18,732 nucleotides of DNA, taken from the NCBI GenBank assembly GCA_035943095.1, contig DASZCN010000052.1:1-18732 (forward strand). Direction: 5' to 3'. A model generated the notes under the pieces. That model was not told the DNA's origin. It was given only the letters and a program-made list of their open reading frames with translations, and did not search any database. Shown one piece after another: positions 6,318 to 14,050 of the stretch. The first letter of the stretch is position 1. Each line of letters opens with the position of its first letter. The DNA comes from AG41 sp035943095 (GTDB lineage: Bacteria > Gemmatimonadota > Gemmatimonadetes > Gemmatimonadales > GWC2-71-9). The position numbers and the translations under genes are program-made.

Positions 6318-7554
6318 GATCCTGATGGTGCTGCTGCTCGGCGTCCTGCTGGCGCTCGCGGTCTGGGCTGGCCGGCGCGCCGCCGGGCCGCCGCCGGTCG
6401 TCGATTCCCGCGCCTCGACGCTGGTGAGCGGACCCGACGGCAGTCGCGCGCTCTACGACATCCTCGCCCGACTGGGCGTCCCGGTCGAGCGTCGGCGGAC
6501 GCCGCTCTTCGATCTTGCCACGAACACCCAGCGCCGCCCCGCCGCCCTGGCTGTGATCGACCCGCCGCAGGATCTGGTGAGCGCCGAGTTGTCGCAGGTG
6601 GTTCAGTTCGTGAAAGACGGGGGGGCGGTGGTGGCCGCGGACCGGGGCGGTGGTATCTCGCGCTGCGTCGGGTGGGACGTCGCCTACCGCTTCGACTTCA
6701 TGCAAGTGGACAGCTTTCGGGTCGTCGCGACGGATCACCGCGTCGCCCTCCCGGCGGTGACGAACTATTTCCGACCGCCCGCGACAGGGCAGGGTGAGCG
6801 GGACGCGGCCCGCCGCCTGCGCGGCGGCGAAATCGAGGACAGCCAGTGCGAGACGCTCCTTCCCCTGGCGCAGGACACGCTGCTCCGTCTGCTCGACGGC
6901 CGCCCGGCGGCGTTGCGGCTTCAGTATCGGGGGGGCGGCACGGTCACACTGGTTGCCGACGCGGGTTACTTCCGCAACCGGGCGTGGCGCGAAACCCCGG
7001 TCCCGGAATTCGTCACCCCGTTGCTGGTGCCGGCGCACCGCAGAGGGCGACTCGCGTGGGACGAGTACCATCAGCGCTTCGGCAGCGCTACTTCGCTCTC
7101 CCGCGAGCTCGTCGGCTGGCTCCTGCGAGCGCCGACCGGCTGGGCGCTCCTGCAGTTGGTCGCGCTGCTTTTGATCGGTCTCGCGCTCGTGGGGGTGCGG
7201 TTCGGGCCCGCGCGTGCAGTCATCGAGCGCCGCCGGCGGTCTCCTATCGAGCACCTCGAGGCGCTCGCCGCTGGGCTGGAGGGGGCGGCGGGCGTGGACA
7301 CCTCGGTGGCACTCACGGTCTCGAGCCTGCGCCGCCGGCTCGGTCGCACGGGGGTGTTGGCCGCCGGAGAAGAGCGCTCCTGGCTCGCCGCATTGGAGCT
7401 GGCCCTGCCCACCGCCGCGGGAAGGAACGCGGTCCGGCGCCTGCAGCGCATCCTGAACCAACCCGGCGGACCCGAGCGGGCGCTCGCGGCCGCCCAAGCC
7501 GTGGAGGACGTGTGGACGGAGCTTCGCCCGCCGAAGACGCGCGCAGGATCCTAG
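6301..7554 (+). CDS. DUF4350 domain membrane protein
   Basis: A 417-residue protein. A transmembrane helix lies at about 8-23 (LMVLLLGVLLALAVWAG). An extracytoplasmic domain follows with the DUF4350 hallmarks: GPDGSRALYDILARLGVPV, then AALAVIDPPQDLVSAELSQV and FVKDGGAVVAADRGG, a GATase-like Rossmann fold usually without catalytic residues. A second helix (about 280-298) and a cytoplasmic tail of Arg-rich helices (RRRRSPIEHLEALAAGLEGA) end the protein. DUF4350 proteins recur beside MoxR and DUF4129 genes in many phyla and probably form part of the same membrane complex. The start overlaps DUF4129 by 17 bp, and the end overlaps moxR by 43 bp. An ATG eight codons downstream is an alternative start. 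Confidence 0.85.
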   Translation: MSRRAEILMVLLLGVLLALAVWAGRRAAGPPPVVDSRASTLVSGPDGSRALYDILARLGVPVERRRTPLFDLATNTQRRPAALAVIDPPQDLVSAELSQVVQFVKDGGAVVAADRGGGISRCVGWDVAYRFDFMQVDSFRVVATDHRVALPAVTNYFRPPATGQGERDAARRLRGGEIEDSQCETLLPLAQDTLLRLLDGRPAALRLQYRGGGTVTLVADAGYFRNRAWRETPVPEFVTPLLVPAHRRGRLAWDEYHQRFGSATSLSRELVGWLLRAPTGWALLQLVALLLIGLALVGVRFGPARAVIERRRRSPIEHLEALAAGLEGAAGVDTSVALTVSSLRRRLGRTGVLAAGEERSWLAALELALPTAAGRNAVRRLQRILNQPGGPERALAAAQAVEDVWTELRPPKTRAGS

Positions 7555-8468
7555 AGACGCTGCGAACGGTCGTGCTCGGTCAGGAGGCTGCGATCCGTGA
7601 GACGCTCATTTGCCTCCTCGCGCGCGGCCACGTCCTGCTCGAGGGCGTGCCCGGGACGGCGAAGACGCTGCTGGTCCGGACGCTGGCCCTCGCGTTGGAT
7701 GTCACGTTCAAGCGGATCCAGTTTACCCCCGACTTGATGCCCGCCGACATCACGGGCGTCAGCATGCTCACGGGATCGCACGATTTCACGTTCCGGCCGG
7801 GCCCCATCTTCGCGGATCTGGTGCTCGCCGACGAAATCAATCGCGCGCCCGCGAAAACCCAGGCCGCGCTGCTCGAAGCGATGCAGGAGCGCACGGTGAC
7901 CGTGGACGGTGTCGGCTATCCCCTGTCCACCACGTTCACGGTGTTCGCTACGCAGAACCCCATCGAGTTCGAGGGGACATATCCCCTCCCGGAAGCGGAG
8001 CTGGATCGGTTCATGATGAAAGTCCTCGTGGGGTATCCCGACGCGACCAACGAACAAGGGATTTTGACGCGCACGGTCGGCGGGTTCGAGGCGGACCGGC
8101 CCGAGACGTACGGCGTGTCCCCCGTGACCGACGCGGCCGGACTCGGGCGGCTGCGGACGGCCGTGGAGGCCGTTCGGGCCGAATCCCAGATTACCGCGTA
8201 CGTCACGTCGGTGGTGCGGGCCACGCGCGAAGCCGCGTCGCTGACGCTCGGCGCGAGCCCCCGGGCAGGCGTGGCCCTTTTGAAGGCGGCGCGCGCGACC
8301 GCCCTCGTGGAGGGGCGCGACTACGTGATCCCCGACGACGTAAAGCGCCTCGCGCCGGCCGTGCTGCGGCATCGCGTCAACGTGGCACCAGAGCTCGAGC
8401 TGGAAGGCGTCACACCCGATGTCGCCCTCAAGTCCGTCCTCGATCGCATCGAGGTCCCGACCGCATGA
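7512..8468 (+). CDS. MoxR family AAA+ ATPase
   Basis: 318 residues from a GTG preceded by GGAGG. It has Walker A GVPGTAKT (45-52), Walker B LVLADEIN (103-110), the sensor-1 strand FATQNP (145-150), and the family signatures RIQFTPDLMPADITG and EGTYPLPEAELDRF. The C-terminal lid is complete (ASPRAGVALLKAARA, VIPDDVKRLAPAVLRHR). MoxR ATPases work as chaperone-like remodellers with von Willebrand A-type partners to activate or assemble client proteins. The DUF58 gene is joined by a 4-bp ATGA overlap, the standard MoxR pairing. The frame is open far upstream, but that part only shadows DUF4350. All catalytic motifs are intact, so it should hydrolyse ATP. The client is not evident. Confidence 0.95.
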   Translation: MDGASPAEDARRILETLRTVVLGQEAAIRETLICLLARGHVLLEGVPGTAKTLLVRTLALALDVTFKRIQFTPDLMPADITGVSMLTGSHDFTFRPGPIFADLVLADEINRAPAKTQAALLEAMQERTVTVDGVGYPLSTTFTVFATQNPIEFEGTYPLPEAELDRFMMKVLVGYPDATNEQGILTRTVGGFEADRPETYGVSPVTDAAGLGRLRTAVEAVRAESQITAYVTSVVRATREAASLTLGASPRAGVALLKAARATALVEGRDYVIPDDVKRLAPAVLRHRVNVAPELELEGVTPDVALKSVLDRIEVPTA

Positions 8469-9883
8469 TCGGTGTCGACGTCCTGCTGTCCTGCCTCATC
8501 GCTTTGGTTTTTTGGGCCTTGTGGTTCCTGGTGGGTGTCTACGCCGGTGTGCTGTGGACCCGTCGCGGGCTCGTGATCGGCGCCCTGATCGCCGGGCTTG
8601 GCGTGGCGGCACCGTGGCTGCCCTGGGGAGGGAGAGTCGCGCTCGACGTGATGCTGATCGCCGACCTCGCGCTCGTGGCGGCGGTATGGGTCGATGCCGC
8701 GCTCGCGCCCCGGCTGGCCCAGGGAGGAAAAGCGATCGCGGTGTTTCGGGACGCACCCCCGGCCTTTTCCGTCGGTCGCGCTGCGGAGGTGACGTATCGG
8801 TGGGTGAACCCCACGCGCCGGGCCGTGCGGCTCCGCTTGCGCGAGGTGCGTCCGGACCTGCTCGGCGGCACGCAGGTGTCGCGTCGCATCGCGGTGCCGC
8901 GGCTCGGCGAGGCTCGGGAGACGGTGTCGGTGACCCCAGTGCGTCGCGGTCGGGAGCAGTCGGGGGAGTTCATGGTCGATGCGTTCGGCCCACTCGGGCT
9001 GGGGCGGCGGCGGACCACGGTGCCGCTGCCGTGGGACGCCGCGGTGTACCCGCCTCTCGTCTCCGTCCGACTGCGTGCCGCCGTCGCACAGGCACGGCGC
9101 CGCCGCGAACCGGGCATCACGCCGTTGCGACAGATCGGCGAGGGGCGGCTGTTCGAATCGCTACGGGAATGGGTGCCCGGCGACGACTTACGGCACATCG
9201 ACTGGAAAGCCACCGCGCGCCGGCGCAAGGTGATCACGCGACAATACGAGGCCGAGCGGCGCCAGCAAGTGCTGCTCGTTCTGGACACGGGGCGGTTGCT
9301 CACGGCGGAGATCGCCGGCGTGCCGCGGCTCGACTACGTCGTCCAGGCCGCGCTCGAGCTCGCGTACGCGGCGGTGCAGCACGACGACAACGTCGGCGTG
9401 ATGGCGTTCGCCGACGGCGTGCAGCACTTCGTCGCGCCGCAGCGTGGCCGGCTGGCGCTCAAGCGCGTGCTCGACGTCCTGGCGGTCGTCGAGCCGCAGC
9501 TCGTGGAACCCGACTATCCGGGCGCCTTCCGTTACCTCGCCGCGCGGAACCGCAAGCGGGCCCTCACCGTCCTCTTCACCGACGTGATCGACCGGTTCGC
9601 GTCGGACGCGCTCGTCGCCAACGTGGCGGGACTGCGCCCGCGCCATCTGCCGCTCGCCGTGACCCTGAAGAACCCCGAGCTCGAGCATGCCGCCGCCCTG
9701 CGTCCCACCGTGGCGCACGACGCGTTTCGCAAGGCCGCGGCCGAAGAGCTGCTGGGGGCGCGCGAGCAGGCGCTGGGGCACATGCGCCGCGCCGGCGTCC
9801 TAGTGCTCGACGTGGCCCCCGACCGGGCGGCGCAGGCCGTCGTGGCCAAATACCTCGAGCTGAAACGGCGCGGACGACTGTAG
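8465..9883 (+). CDS. DUF58 domain protein (VWA-like partner of MoxR)
   Basis: 472 residues. Hydrophobic segments at about 5-30, 36-50 and 60-76 anchor the protein. A beta-sandwich region follows (about 90-200), with FMVDAFGPLGLGRRR before the DUF58 core. The core signature is LREWVPGDDLRHIDWKATAR (about 233-252). A VWA-like fold then begins at LLVLDTGRLL; the metal-binding DxSxS motif is degenerate here (D274-T-G-R-L). DUF58 proteins are the usual partners of MoxR ATPases, and the start codon overlaps the moxR stop (ATGA), so the two are almost certainly co-expressed in fixed ratio. It is the last intact gene of the cluster; a decayed gene follows. Confidence 0.92.
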   Translation: MIGVDVLLSCLIALVFWALWFLVGVYAGVLWTRRGLVIGALIAGLGVAAPWLPWGGRVALDVMLIADLALVAAVWVDAALAPRLAQGGKAIAVFRDAPPAFSVGRAAEVTYRWVNPTRRAVRLRLREVRPDLLGGTQVSRRIAVPRLGEARETVSVTPVRRGREQSGEFMVDAFGPLGLGRRRTTVPLPWDAAVYPPLVSVRLRAAVAQARRRREPGITPLRQIGEGRLFESLREWVPGDDLRHIDWKATARRRKVITRQYEAERRQQVLLVLDTGRLLTAEIAGVPRLDYVVQAALELAYAAVQHDDNVGVMAFADGVQHFVAPQRGRLALKRVLDVLAVVEPQLVEPDYPGAFRYLAARNRKRALTVLFTDVIDRFASDALVANVAGLRPRHLPLAVTLKNPELEHAAALRPTVAHDAFRKAAAEELLGAREQALGHMRRAGVLVLDVAPDRAAQAVVAKYLELKRRGRL

Positions 9884-9885
9884 AC

Positions 9886-10240
9886 GCAGCGCATCTTTTG
9901 GGGTCCCGCGACCTGCATCTATCCCACCGTCTGCCGGGATATCAGTACCTGCCTGAGACCGAGGTGCCCCCACAGAGCTGGCGGCCGCTCGGCCTCGCTT
10001 TCCTCTATACTGGCGGCGCGGTCGTGGGGACGCTGGGCCTCGAGAGCTCGAGCCTGGGCTCGGGCTCCAAGCGGGAGCTCGCGGTCGTGGGTGGGGCGGC
10101 CTCGATCACCGGCTTTGTGATGACGCTCCGGAAGCGCGTTTCAGCGGATCAATCGCAAGACCGATCCGGGCGGCACGGGCGAGGTCGACGCTTCGATCCA
10201 GGAGACGGTCGCGCGCGTGGGGCTGGCGTTCGGATTTTAG
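9886..10240 (+). pseudogene. Decayed small membrane or exported protein gene (5' truncated and frameshifted)
   Basis: One frame reads LPGYQYLPETEVPPQSWRPL, followed by two hydrophobic stretches (LGLAFLYTGGAVVGTLGL and ELAVVGGAASITGFVMTL). After GTTT at about 10138-10141 coherent coding moves to the next frame and continues QRINRKTDPGGTGEVDASIQ, ETVARVGLAFGF and a TAG at 10238-10240. One extra T in the T-run would explain the shift. No ATG or GTG with a ribosome site precedes the first part; the nearest possible start is a TTG at 9898. The sequence begins right after the DUF58 stop, so the 5' end (probably a signal peptide) seems lost. I do not recognise the family. A sequencing error at the T-run is the main alternative to real decay, but it would not explain the missing start. 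Confidence 0.5.
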
Positions 10241-10247
10241 GATCGCC

Positions 10248-10292
10248 GCAGAACACGCAGAACACGCAGGACGTGCAGAACGTGCAGAGCGC
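10248..10292. repeat. Five-unit 9-bp tandem repeat (GCAGAACAC type)
   Basis: Five consecutive 9-bp units are GCAGAACAC, GCAGAACAC, GCAGGACGT, GCAGAACGT and GCAGAGCGC; a sixth, more degenerate unit may follow. The first two are identical and the others differ by one to three bases. It sits between the decayed gene and the zinc-ribbon gene. Reading across it gives low-complexity peptides in all frames, so it is treated as non-coding. Confidence 0.75.
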
Positions 10293-10374
10293 GGAGGATG
10301 GGACACGTTGCGCGTATTGACGACTGCATACGCGGCCCGCACATTCGTCGCAAACGTGCGGAGCGAGACGTCCT

Positions 10375-10725
10375 ATGGCGATGCTCGAACGGCTCGATCG
10401 ACTGGCGGCGGAACGGTGGGCGCGCCTGCGCGACGGGGTGCGTCGGGGCGGGTTGCGGCGGGGGGCTTGGTATCCGGTCTTGAGCCGGGGGCCTGACGAG
10501 GTCGTGGTAGTCGTGCGTCACGAATCGGTACTGCTACCGCCCTCGTATCTCGACATCGTGACGACCCGCCCGAGCAAGTGGAGCCTGATCACCGAGGAGC
10601 GGTACGCGGTGTGTCCCAATTGTGCTCAGCGTGTCGCGCTCGGCAGGCCGCCGGAACGGATGCGGTGCGGGCGTTGCCAAGTGGTCTTCGAGTTCGAGGA
10701 GCAGCACGAACACAGCGTGGCCTGA
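10375..10725 (+). CDS. Small zinc-ribbon protein, function unknown
   Basis: 116 residues. A basic, Arg-rich N-terminal helix (MLERLDRLAAERWARLRDGV) is followed by a beta-rich middle (GAWYPVLSRGPDEVVVVVRH). A four-cysteine zinc ribbon follows: CPNC at 80-83 and CGRC at 98-101, separated by 14 residues. The tail is acidic and His-containing (FEFEEQHEHSVA). Such ribbons bind Zn and often contact nucleic acid or another protein; nothing here decides which. A GGAG lies about 11 bases before the ATG; a second ATG two codons later is also possible. The gene stands alone and ends at a strong intrinsic terminator. I do not recognise the family. Confidence 0.75.
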   Translation: MAMLERLDRLAAERWARLRDGVRRGGLRRGAWYPVLSRGPDEVVVVVRHESVLLPPSYLDIVTTRPSKWSLITEERYAVCPNCAQRVALGRPPERMRCGRCQVVFEFEEQHEHSVA

Positions 10726-10748
10726 GAGTCCGCAACCTGAGATGACGG

Positions 10749-10785
10749 AGCCCGGTCGCCGCGCTGACGCCGACCGGGCTTTTTT
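10749..10785 (+). terminator. Rho-independent terminator of the zinc-ribbon gene
   Basis: AGCCCGGTCG and CGACCGGGCT form a perfect 10-bp stem around a 12-base loop, followed directly by a run of six Ts. It lies 23 bases after the stop codon and insulates the cytochrome operon promoter downstream. This is the best intrinsic terminator in the window. Confidence 0.92.
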
Positions 10786-10906
10786 CACTCCGACTGATAA
10801 TCTCGATTCTAACAACCTAAAACGCACGCGACGTCGGCGGCTGGCACTCGCGTTCTAGGCGCAACTTGAAACGTGCACACGCTGCTGACATCGCCCTGAC
10901 GACTTC

Positions 10907-10934
10907 TTGACAACTCGCCGTTGGCCGGTACACT
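10907..10934 (+). promoter_or_regulatory. Sigma70-type promoter of the cytochrome/oxidase operon
   Basis: A consensus TTGACA (10907-10912) and a TACACT -10 (10929-10934) are separated by 16 bp. Transcription would start near 10941 and give an untranslated leader of about 80 nt before the ATG at 11020. The leader ends in a strong GGGAGGGACC ribosome site. It is the only good promoter seen between the terminator at 10785 and the first cytochrome gene. I see no convincing operator palindrome in the 120 bases before it. Confidence 0.7.
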
Positions 10935-11019
10935 CCCTGCCATTCGTGAAGATTGAGGCGCCGAACGTCCCTGTAGCTCATTTCCAAGAACAACTGGTTG
11001 CACGAAACCGGGAGGGACC

Positions 11020-12438
11020 ATGGTCCGGTGGTTCGTGAAGGGTGTGGGCGGTGCGCCGTGGTCGTGGTTGGTCAGCTGTGTCGTGACGCTCGTCTGTCTG
11101 GGCGCTGCAATGGCGTTGAGCGGCGGGAGATCGAAAGCCTACACGGCCTACTCGCTCGCCGTTCACAAGACGAAAGCCATTCCAGCGTTCGCCCGGAAGT
11201 ACAACCTGCCGTGTTCGGCCTGTCATACGGCGTGGCCCGAGCTGAACGCGTTCGGGCAGCGATTCCGCGATAACGGCTACCAGTTGATGAACGACCGCGA
11301 CTCGCCCATCTGGCAGAATCCGTCCTATATCCCTGTTACGTTCCGGATGACGCCGAACCTGCACCGCGAAAGCGCCACGAAGCAGCCGGTGGACGCGGTG
11401 CCGGGGGATTCGACGAGCGGGCTCGTGTCGAAGACCGTCACGCAGTCCGGCTTCGATCTCTCCGGGATGGACTTGTGGACGGCCGGGACGCTCTACAAGA
11501 ACATTTCGTTCGTCCTCTTGCCTTCGTCCGATAACACCGGCGCCTTCCACTTCGAAGCCGCGTTTGTGCGGTTCGACAATCTTTTCAGCAATCGCTGGGT
11601 CAACTTCAAGGTCGGAAAATTCGAGCTGGACAACCTCGTCTCGGAAAAACGCTTTCTGTTCCTGTCCGGGAACGGCGGCGCCTATCAGTCCTATCACTTC
11701 CTGCCCGGCGGGGACATCAACGACTTCGGACTCGGCGACAACCAGATCGGCGCGGAGCTCTCCGGGCACTCGGACAACAGCTACACGCGCTATGGTATCG
11801 CTGTGTTGAGTAGTACTGACGGCCAGGTGAATCTCCCGACCAGCCAGAGCTACGACGCGTTCTTCACGCTCAGCCACGCCGTGGACGCCGGATCGATGGG
11901 CGTGGAGCGCCTGGGCGCGTACGCGTACCTCGGTCGGCGTCCGACATACTTTCAGACGTCGGGCGGCGTCCCGATTCCAGGCACGGGCACGGGCAACAAG
12001 CCGTTCTACCGGATCGGTCTCGCCGGCGATTTCTTCTTCGGCGATTTCGAGCTCTTGCCCTTCGTGATGCACGCATCCGACAACGCCTTTCTCGCGACCG
12101 GCACGGCGGCGAATGTCGCACTGCCACCCGGCGCGCAGGACGCCAAGTGGAACTCGGGGTTCGTCGAAGCCCACTATTACGTGAACCCCCAATTTGTGGT
12201 CACGGCACGCTGGGAGACCGTCCGGATGTCGCAGCAGACGGATCCGGCGGCGCCGACCGACCTCGGCAATGTCGACGCGTATTCGGGCGGCATCCGGTGG
12301 TACCCGATCATGTTCAGCCGCGCCGGGCTGAGCTGGCACACGGAGGTGTCGGCGGTGCGAACACGGGGTTCGGCATTCGCCGCGACGGACAACGTGTGGA
12401 CGAGCAGCCTGTTCAGCGGTCTGGATTTCGACTTCTGA
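11020..12438 (+). CDS. Cyc2-like fused monoheme cytochrome c-outer membrane porin
   Basis: 472 residues. The N-terminal hydrophobic segment (about 14-34) is a signal peptide. A compact cytochrome part follows with one heme site, CSACH (65-69), inside AIPAFARKYNLPCSACH and then TAWPELNAFGQRFRDNGY. The remaining ~370 residues alternate in a beta-barrel pattern rich in aromatic and Gly/Asp turns, and the chain ends in FSGLDFDF with a terminal Phe, the usual outer-membrane assembly signal. This layout (single CxxCH, 'P.FARKY..xC', 'LN.FG..FR..GY', then a porin of about 16 strands, total 400-550 residues) is that of Cyc2, the outer-membrane Fe(II) oxidase of acidophilic and neutrophilic iron oxidisers, and its relatives. 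It is the first gene behind the promoter at 10907. Substrate Fe(II) is inferred; related cytochrome-porins could handle other extracellular donors or acceptors. Confidence 0.75.
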   Translation: MVRWFVKGVGGAPWSWLVSCVVTLVCLGAAMALSGGRSKAYTAYSLAVHKTKAIPAFARKYNLPCSACHTAWPELNAFGQRFRDNGYQLMNDRDSPIWQNPSYIPVTFRMTPNLHRESATKQPVDAVPGDSTSGLVSKTVTQSGFDLSGMDLWTAGTLYKNISFVLLPSSDNTGAFHFEAAFVRFDNLFSNRWVNFKVGKFELDNLVSEKRFLFLSGNGGAYQSYHFLPGGDINDFGLGDNQIGAELSGHSDNSYTRYGIAVLSSTDGQVNLPTSQSYDAFFTLSHAVDAGSMGVERLGAYAYLGRRPTYFQTSGGVPIPGTGTGNKPFYRIGLAGDFFFGDFELLPFVMHASDNAFLATGTAANVALPPGAQDAKWNSGFVEAHYYVNPQFVVTARWETVRMSQQTDPAAPTDLGNVDAYSGGIRWYPIMFSRAGLSWHTEVSAVRTRGSAFAATDNVWTSSLFSGLDFDF

Positions 12439-12453
12439 CGGAGGAGACCCAAC

Positions 12454-13302
12454 ATGAGACTGCACGCGCGCATCGTGGCATTCGTCTCGGGGCTCGGTGT
12501 CCTCCTGTCCGCAGCAGGGGCGACGACCGGCTCAGCCCAGGAAAGCCACATCGGGAATCTCACCGGGCACGCAGCGGCCGGAAAGAAGCTGTACCGTCGC
12601 TACTGCGTCGGCTGTCATGGCCAGGACGGTGACGGGGCCGGTGAGAACGCCGCGTGGATCGATCCCAAGCCCCGGGACTTCACACTCGGCGTGTTCAAGT
12701 GCCGGTCGACCCCGACCGGCACACTCCCGACGGACGAGGATCTGTTCGACGCGATGAGCCGCGGGTTCGTGACCACGAACATGCCGCAATGGCTGCCGCT
12801 GACGGGCCAGAACCGAGCCGATCTCGTCGCGTACATCAAGACCTTCTCGCCGAAGTGGAAGACCACCAAGGCGGGGACTCCGATCACGATCCCGCAGGAG
12901 CCCGCGTTGACCATCGAGAGCGTCCTGCACGGTCGAGAGCTGTACCAGAAGATGGAATGTTGGAAGTGCCACGGCTCGAGAGGGCACGGCGACGGTCCAT
13001 CCGCCGCGACGCTCACCGACAACAAAGACCTGGCGATCCGTCCGTATGATTTCTCGAGCGGCTCGCGCTTCATGTGCGGCGTCACCAACCGCGATCTCTA
13101 CAAGATTTTCATGACGGGACTCGACGGCACGCCGATGCCGTCATTCGCGGACGACATCAAGCCGGCGGACGGGTGGGACTTGGTGCACTTCCTGCGGACG
13201 CTCCAACCGTTGGAGACGCCGGAGGCGGGCGTCTGGCAGGCGTGGCTCGCGTCGCACGCCAAGGAGCTCAAGCCCATCGGACCGCCCGGGACCGGGCAGT
13301 GA
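12454..13302 (+). CDS. Periplasmic diheme cytochrome c
   Basis: 282 residues. A signal peptide (1 to about 29) ends SAQ. There are two class I-like cytochrome modules. The first has CVGCH (51-55), HGQDGDGAG after it, and a likely axial Met in TTNMPQW (M110). The second has CWKCH (169-173), HGSRGHGDGPSA, and a likely axial Met in GTPMPSF (M228). Each module ends in a helix of the LVAYIKTF / LVHFLRTL kind. The protein should shuttle electrons in the periplasm between the outer-membrane cytochrome and the copper protein or oxidase. The position after a Cyc2-like gene parallels the diheme Cyc1 of the Acidithiobacillus rus operon, although this protein is larger than typical c4 cytochromes. A GGAGGAG ribosome site precedes the ATG; the gap to the previous gene is 15 bp. 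Confidence 0.9.
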   Translation: MRLHARIVAFVSGLGVLLSAAGATTGSAQESHIGNLTGHAAAGKKLYRRYCVGCHGQDGDGAGENAAWIDPKPRDFTLGVFKCRSTPTGTLPTDEDLFDAMSRGFVTTNMPQWLPLTGQNRADLVAYIKTFSPKWKTTKAGTPITIPQEPALTIESVLHGRELYQKMECWKCHGSRGHGDGPSAATLTDNKDLAIRPYDFSSGSRFMCGVTNRDLYKIFMTGLDGTPMPSFADDIKPADGWDLVHFLRTLQPLETPEAGVWQAWLASHAKELKPIGPPGTGQ

Positions 13303-13319
13303 GTAAGGAGGCTGTTCGA

Positions 13320-14042
13320 ATGCGTATCCGCGACTTGATGCTCCTCGGTGGCGTGGCCGTTGCGGGAACCGCGATGATGACGGGGGGCAGCGCGCCCCCC
13401 GCGGGAGCCACGATCAGCGGCAAGGTGACCTTCACGGGCACGCCGCCGAAGATGAAGCCGATCGACATGGCCAAAGAGCCCTACTGTGTCCGCAAGCACG
13501 CGGGGGCTCCGGTGCTGACCGAGAACGTCACGACCGGCCCCGGGAACACGCTCGGCTGGGTGGTCGTGTACATCTCGGCCGGTGATCAAGGCGCGGCGAC
13601 GTCGGCGGAGACGGTCCGGCTCGATCAGCGGGGCTGCCAGTATATCCCCCACGTGCTGGTGGTGGAGCCGAACCAGCCGCTCGACATCTACAACGACGAC
13701 TCCACGTCCCACAACATCCACCCGCTGGCGAAGGTGAATCCCGAGTGGAATAAGTCGCAGCCGATCGGGGCGCCGCCGATTCACGCCAAGTGGGAGACGC
13801 CCGAGTTCATTCCCGTCAAATGCAACGTGCATCCGTGGATGCATGGCTGGCATCTGGTGCTCCCGACCTCGCATTACGCGGTGACGGGGGCGGACGGGGC
13901 GTTCAGCCTGCAGGGCCTGTCCCCCGGCAAGTACACGGTGACGGCCTGGCAGGAGCAATTCGGCACGCAGACCCAGGATGTGACGATCACCGGAAATGAG
14001 ACCAAGGCGATCAACTTCGTCTTCAAAGCCACGCCGTACTGA
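13320..14042 (+). CDS. Secreted cupredoxin-like protein with C-terminal carboxypeptidase-regulatory-like domain
   Basis: 240 residues from an ATG preceded by AAGGAGG. The N-terminus (1 to about 30) is a signal peptide. The central domain has the layout of a type I copper protein: an upstream His in STSHNIH (H131, or H134) and the cluster KCNVHPWMHGW, supplying C168, H171 and M174. A small beta domain follows (ADGAFSLQGLSPGKYTVTAW) of the carboxypeptidase-regulatory-like type. Two extra Cys (C56, C106) could form a disulfide. This suggests a periplasmic blue-copper electron carrier, though some relatives annotated as 'methylamine utilization protein' or plastocyanin-like have no tested function. 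It occupies the place of the unassigned orf between cyc1 and coxB in the rus operon. Copper binding is predicted, not shown. Confidence 0.75.
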   Translation: MRIRDLMLLGGVAVAGTAMMTGGSAPPAGATISGKVTFTGTPPKMKPIDMAKEPYCVRKHAGAPVLTENVTTGPGNTLGWVVVYISAGDQGAATSAETVRLDQRGCQYIPHVLVVEPNQPLDIYNDDSTSHNIHPLAKVNPEWNKSQPIGAPPIHAKWETPEFIPVKCNVHPWMHGWHLVLPTSHYAVTGADGAFSLQGLSPGKYTVTAWQEQFGTQTQDVTITGNETKAINFVFKATPY

Positions 14043-14050
14043 GCCGCAAC

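Noticed and set aside
6121..7497. 458-codon open frame on the minus strand
   Set aside because: It lies fully antisense to the DUF4350 gene, is dominated by Arg/Gly/Ala/Glu and has no recognisable motif. It is a by-product of high GC.
8419..10320. 633-codon plus-strand open frame
   Set aside because: Its first ~490 codons shadow DUF58 in another frame with Arg/Ala-rich nonsense. Only the part after 9886 has protein-like sequence, and that is treated as a decayed gene.
10786..10906. Possible small RNA or second gene upstream of the cytochrome promoter
   Set aside because: No start codon with a ribosome site, no terminator and no strong fold by eye; it appears to be plain intergenic sequence.
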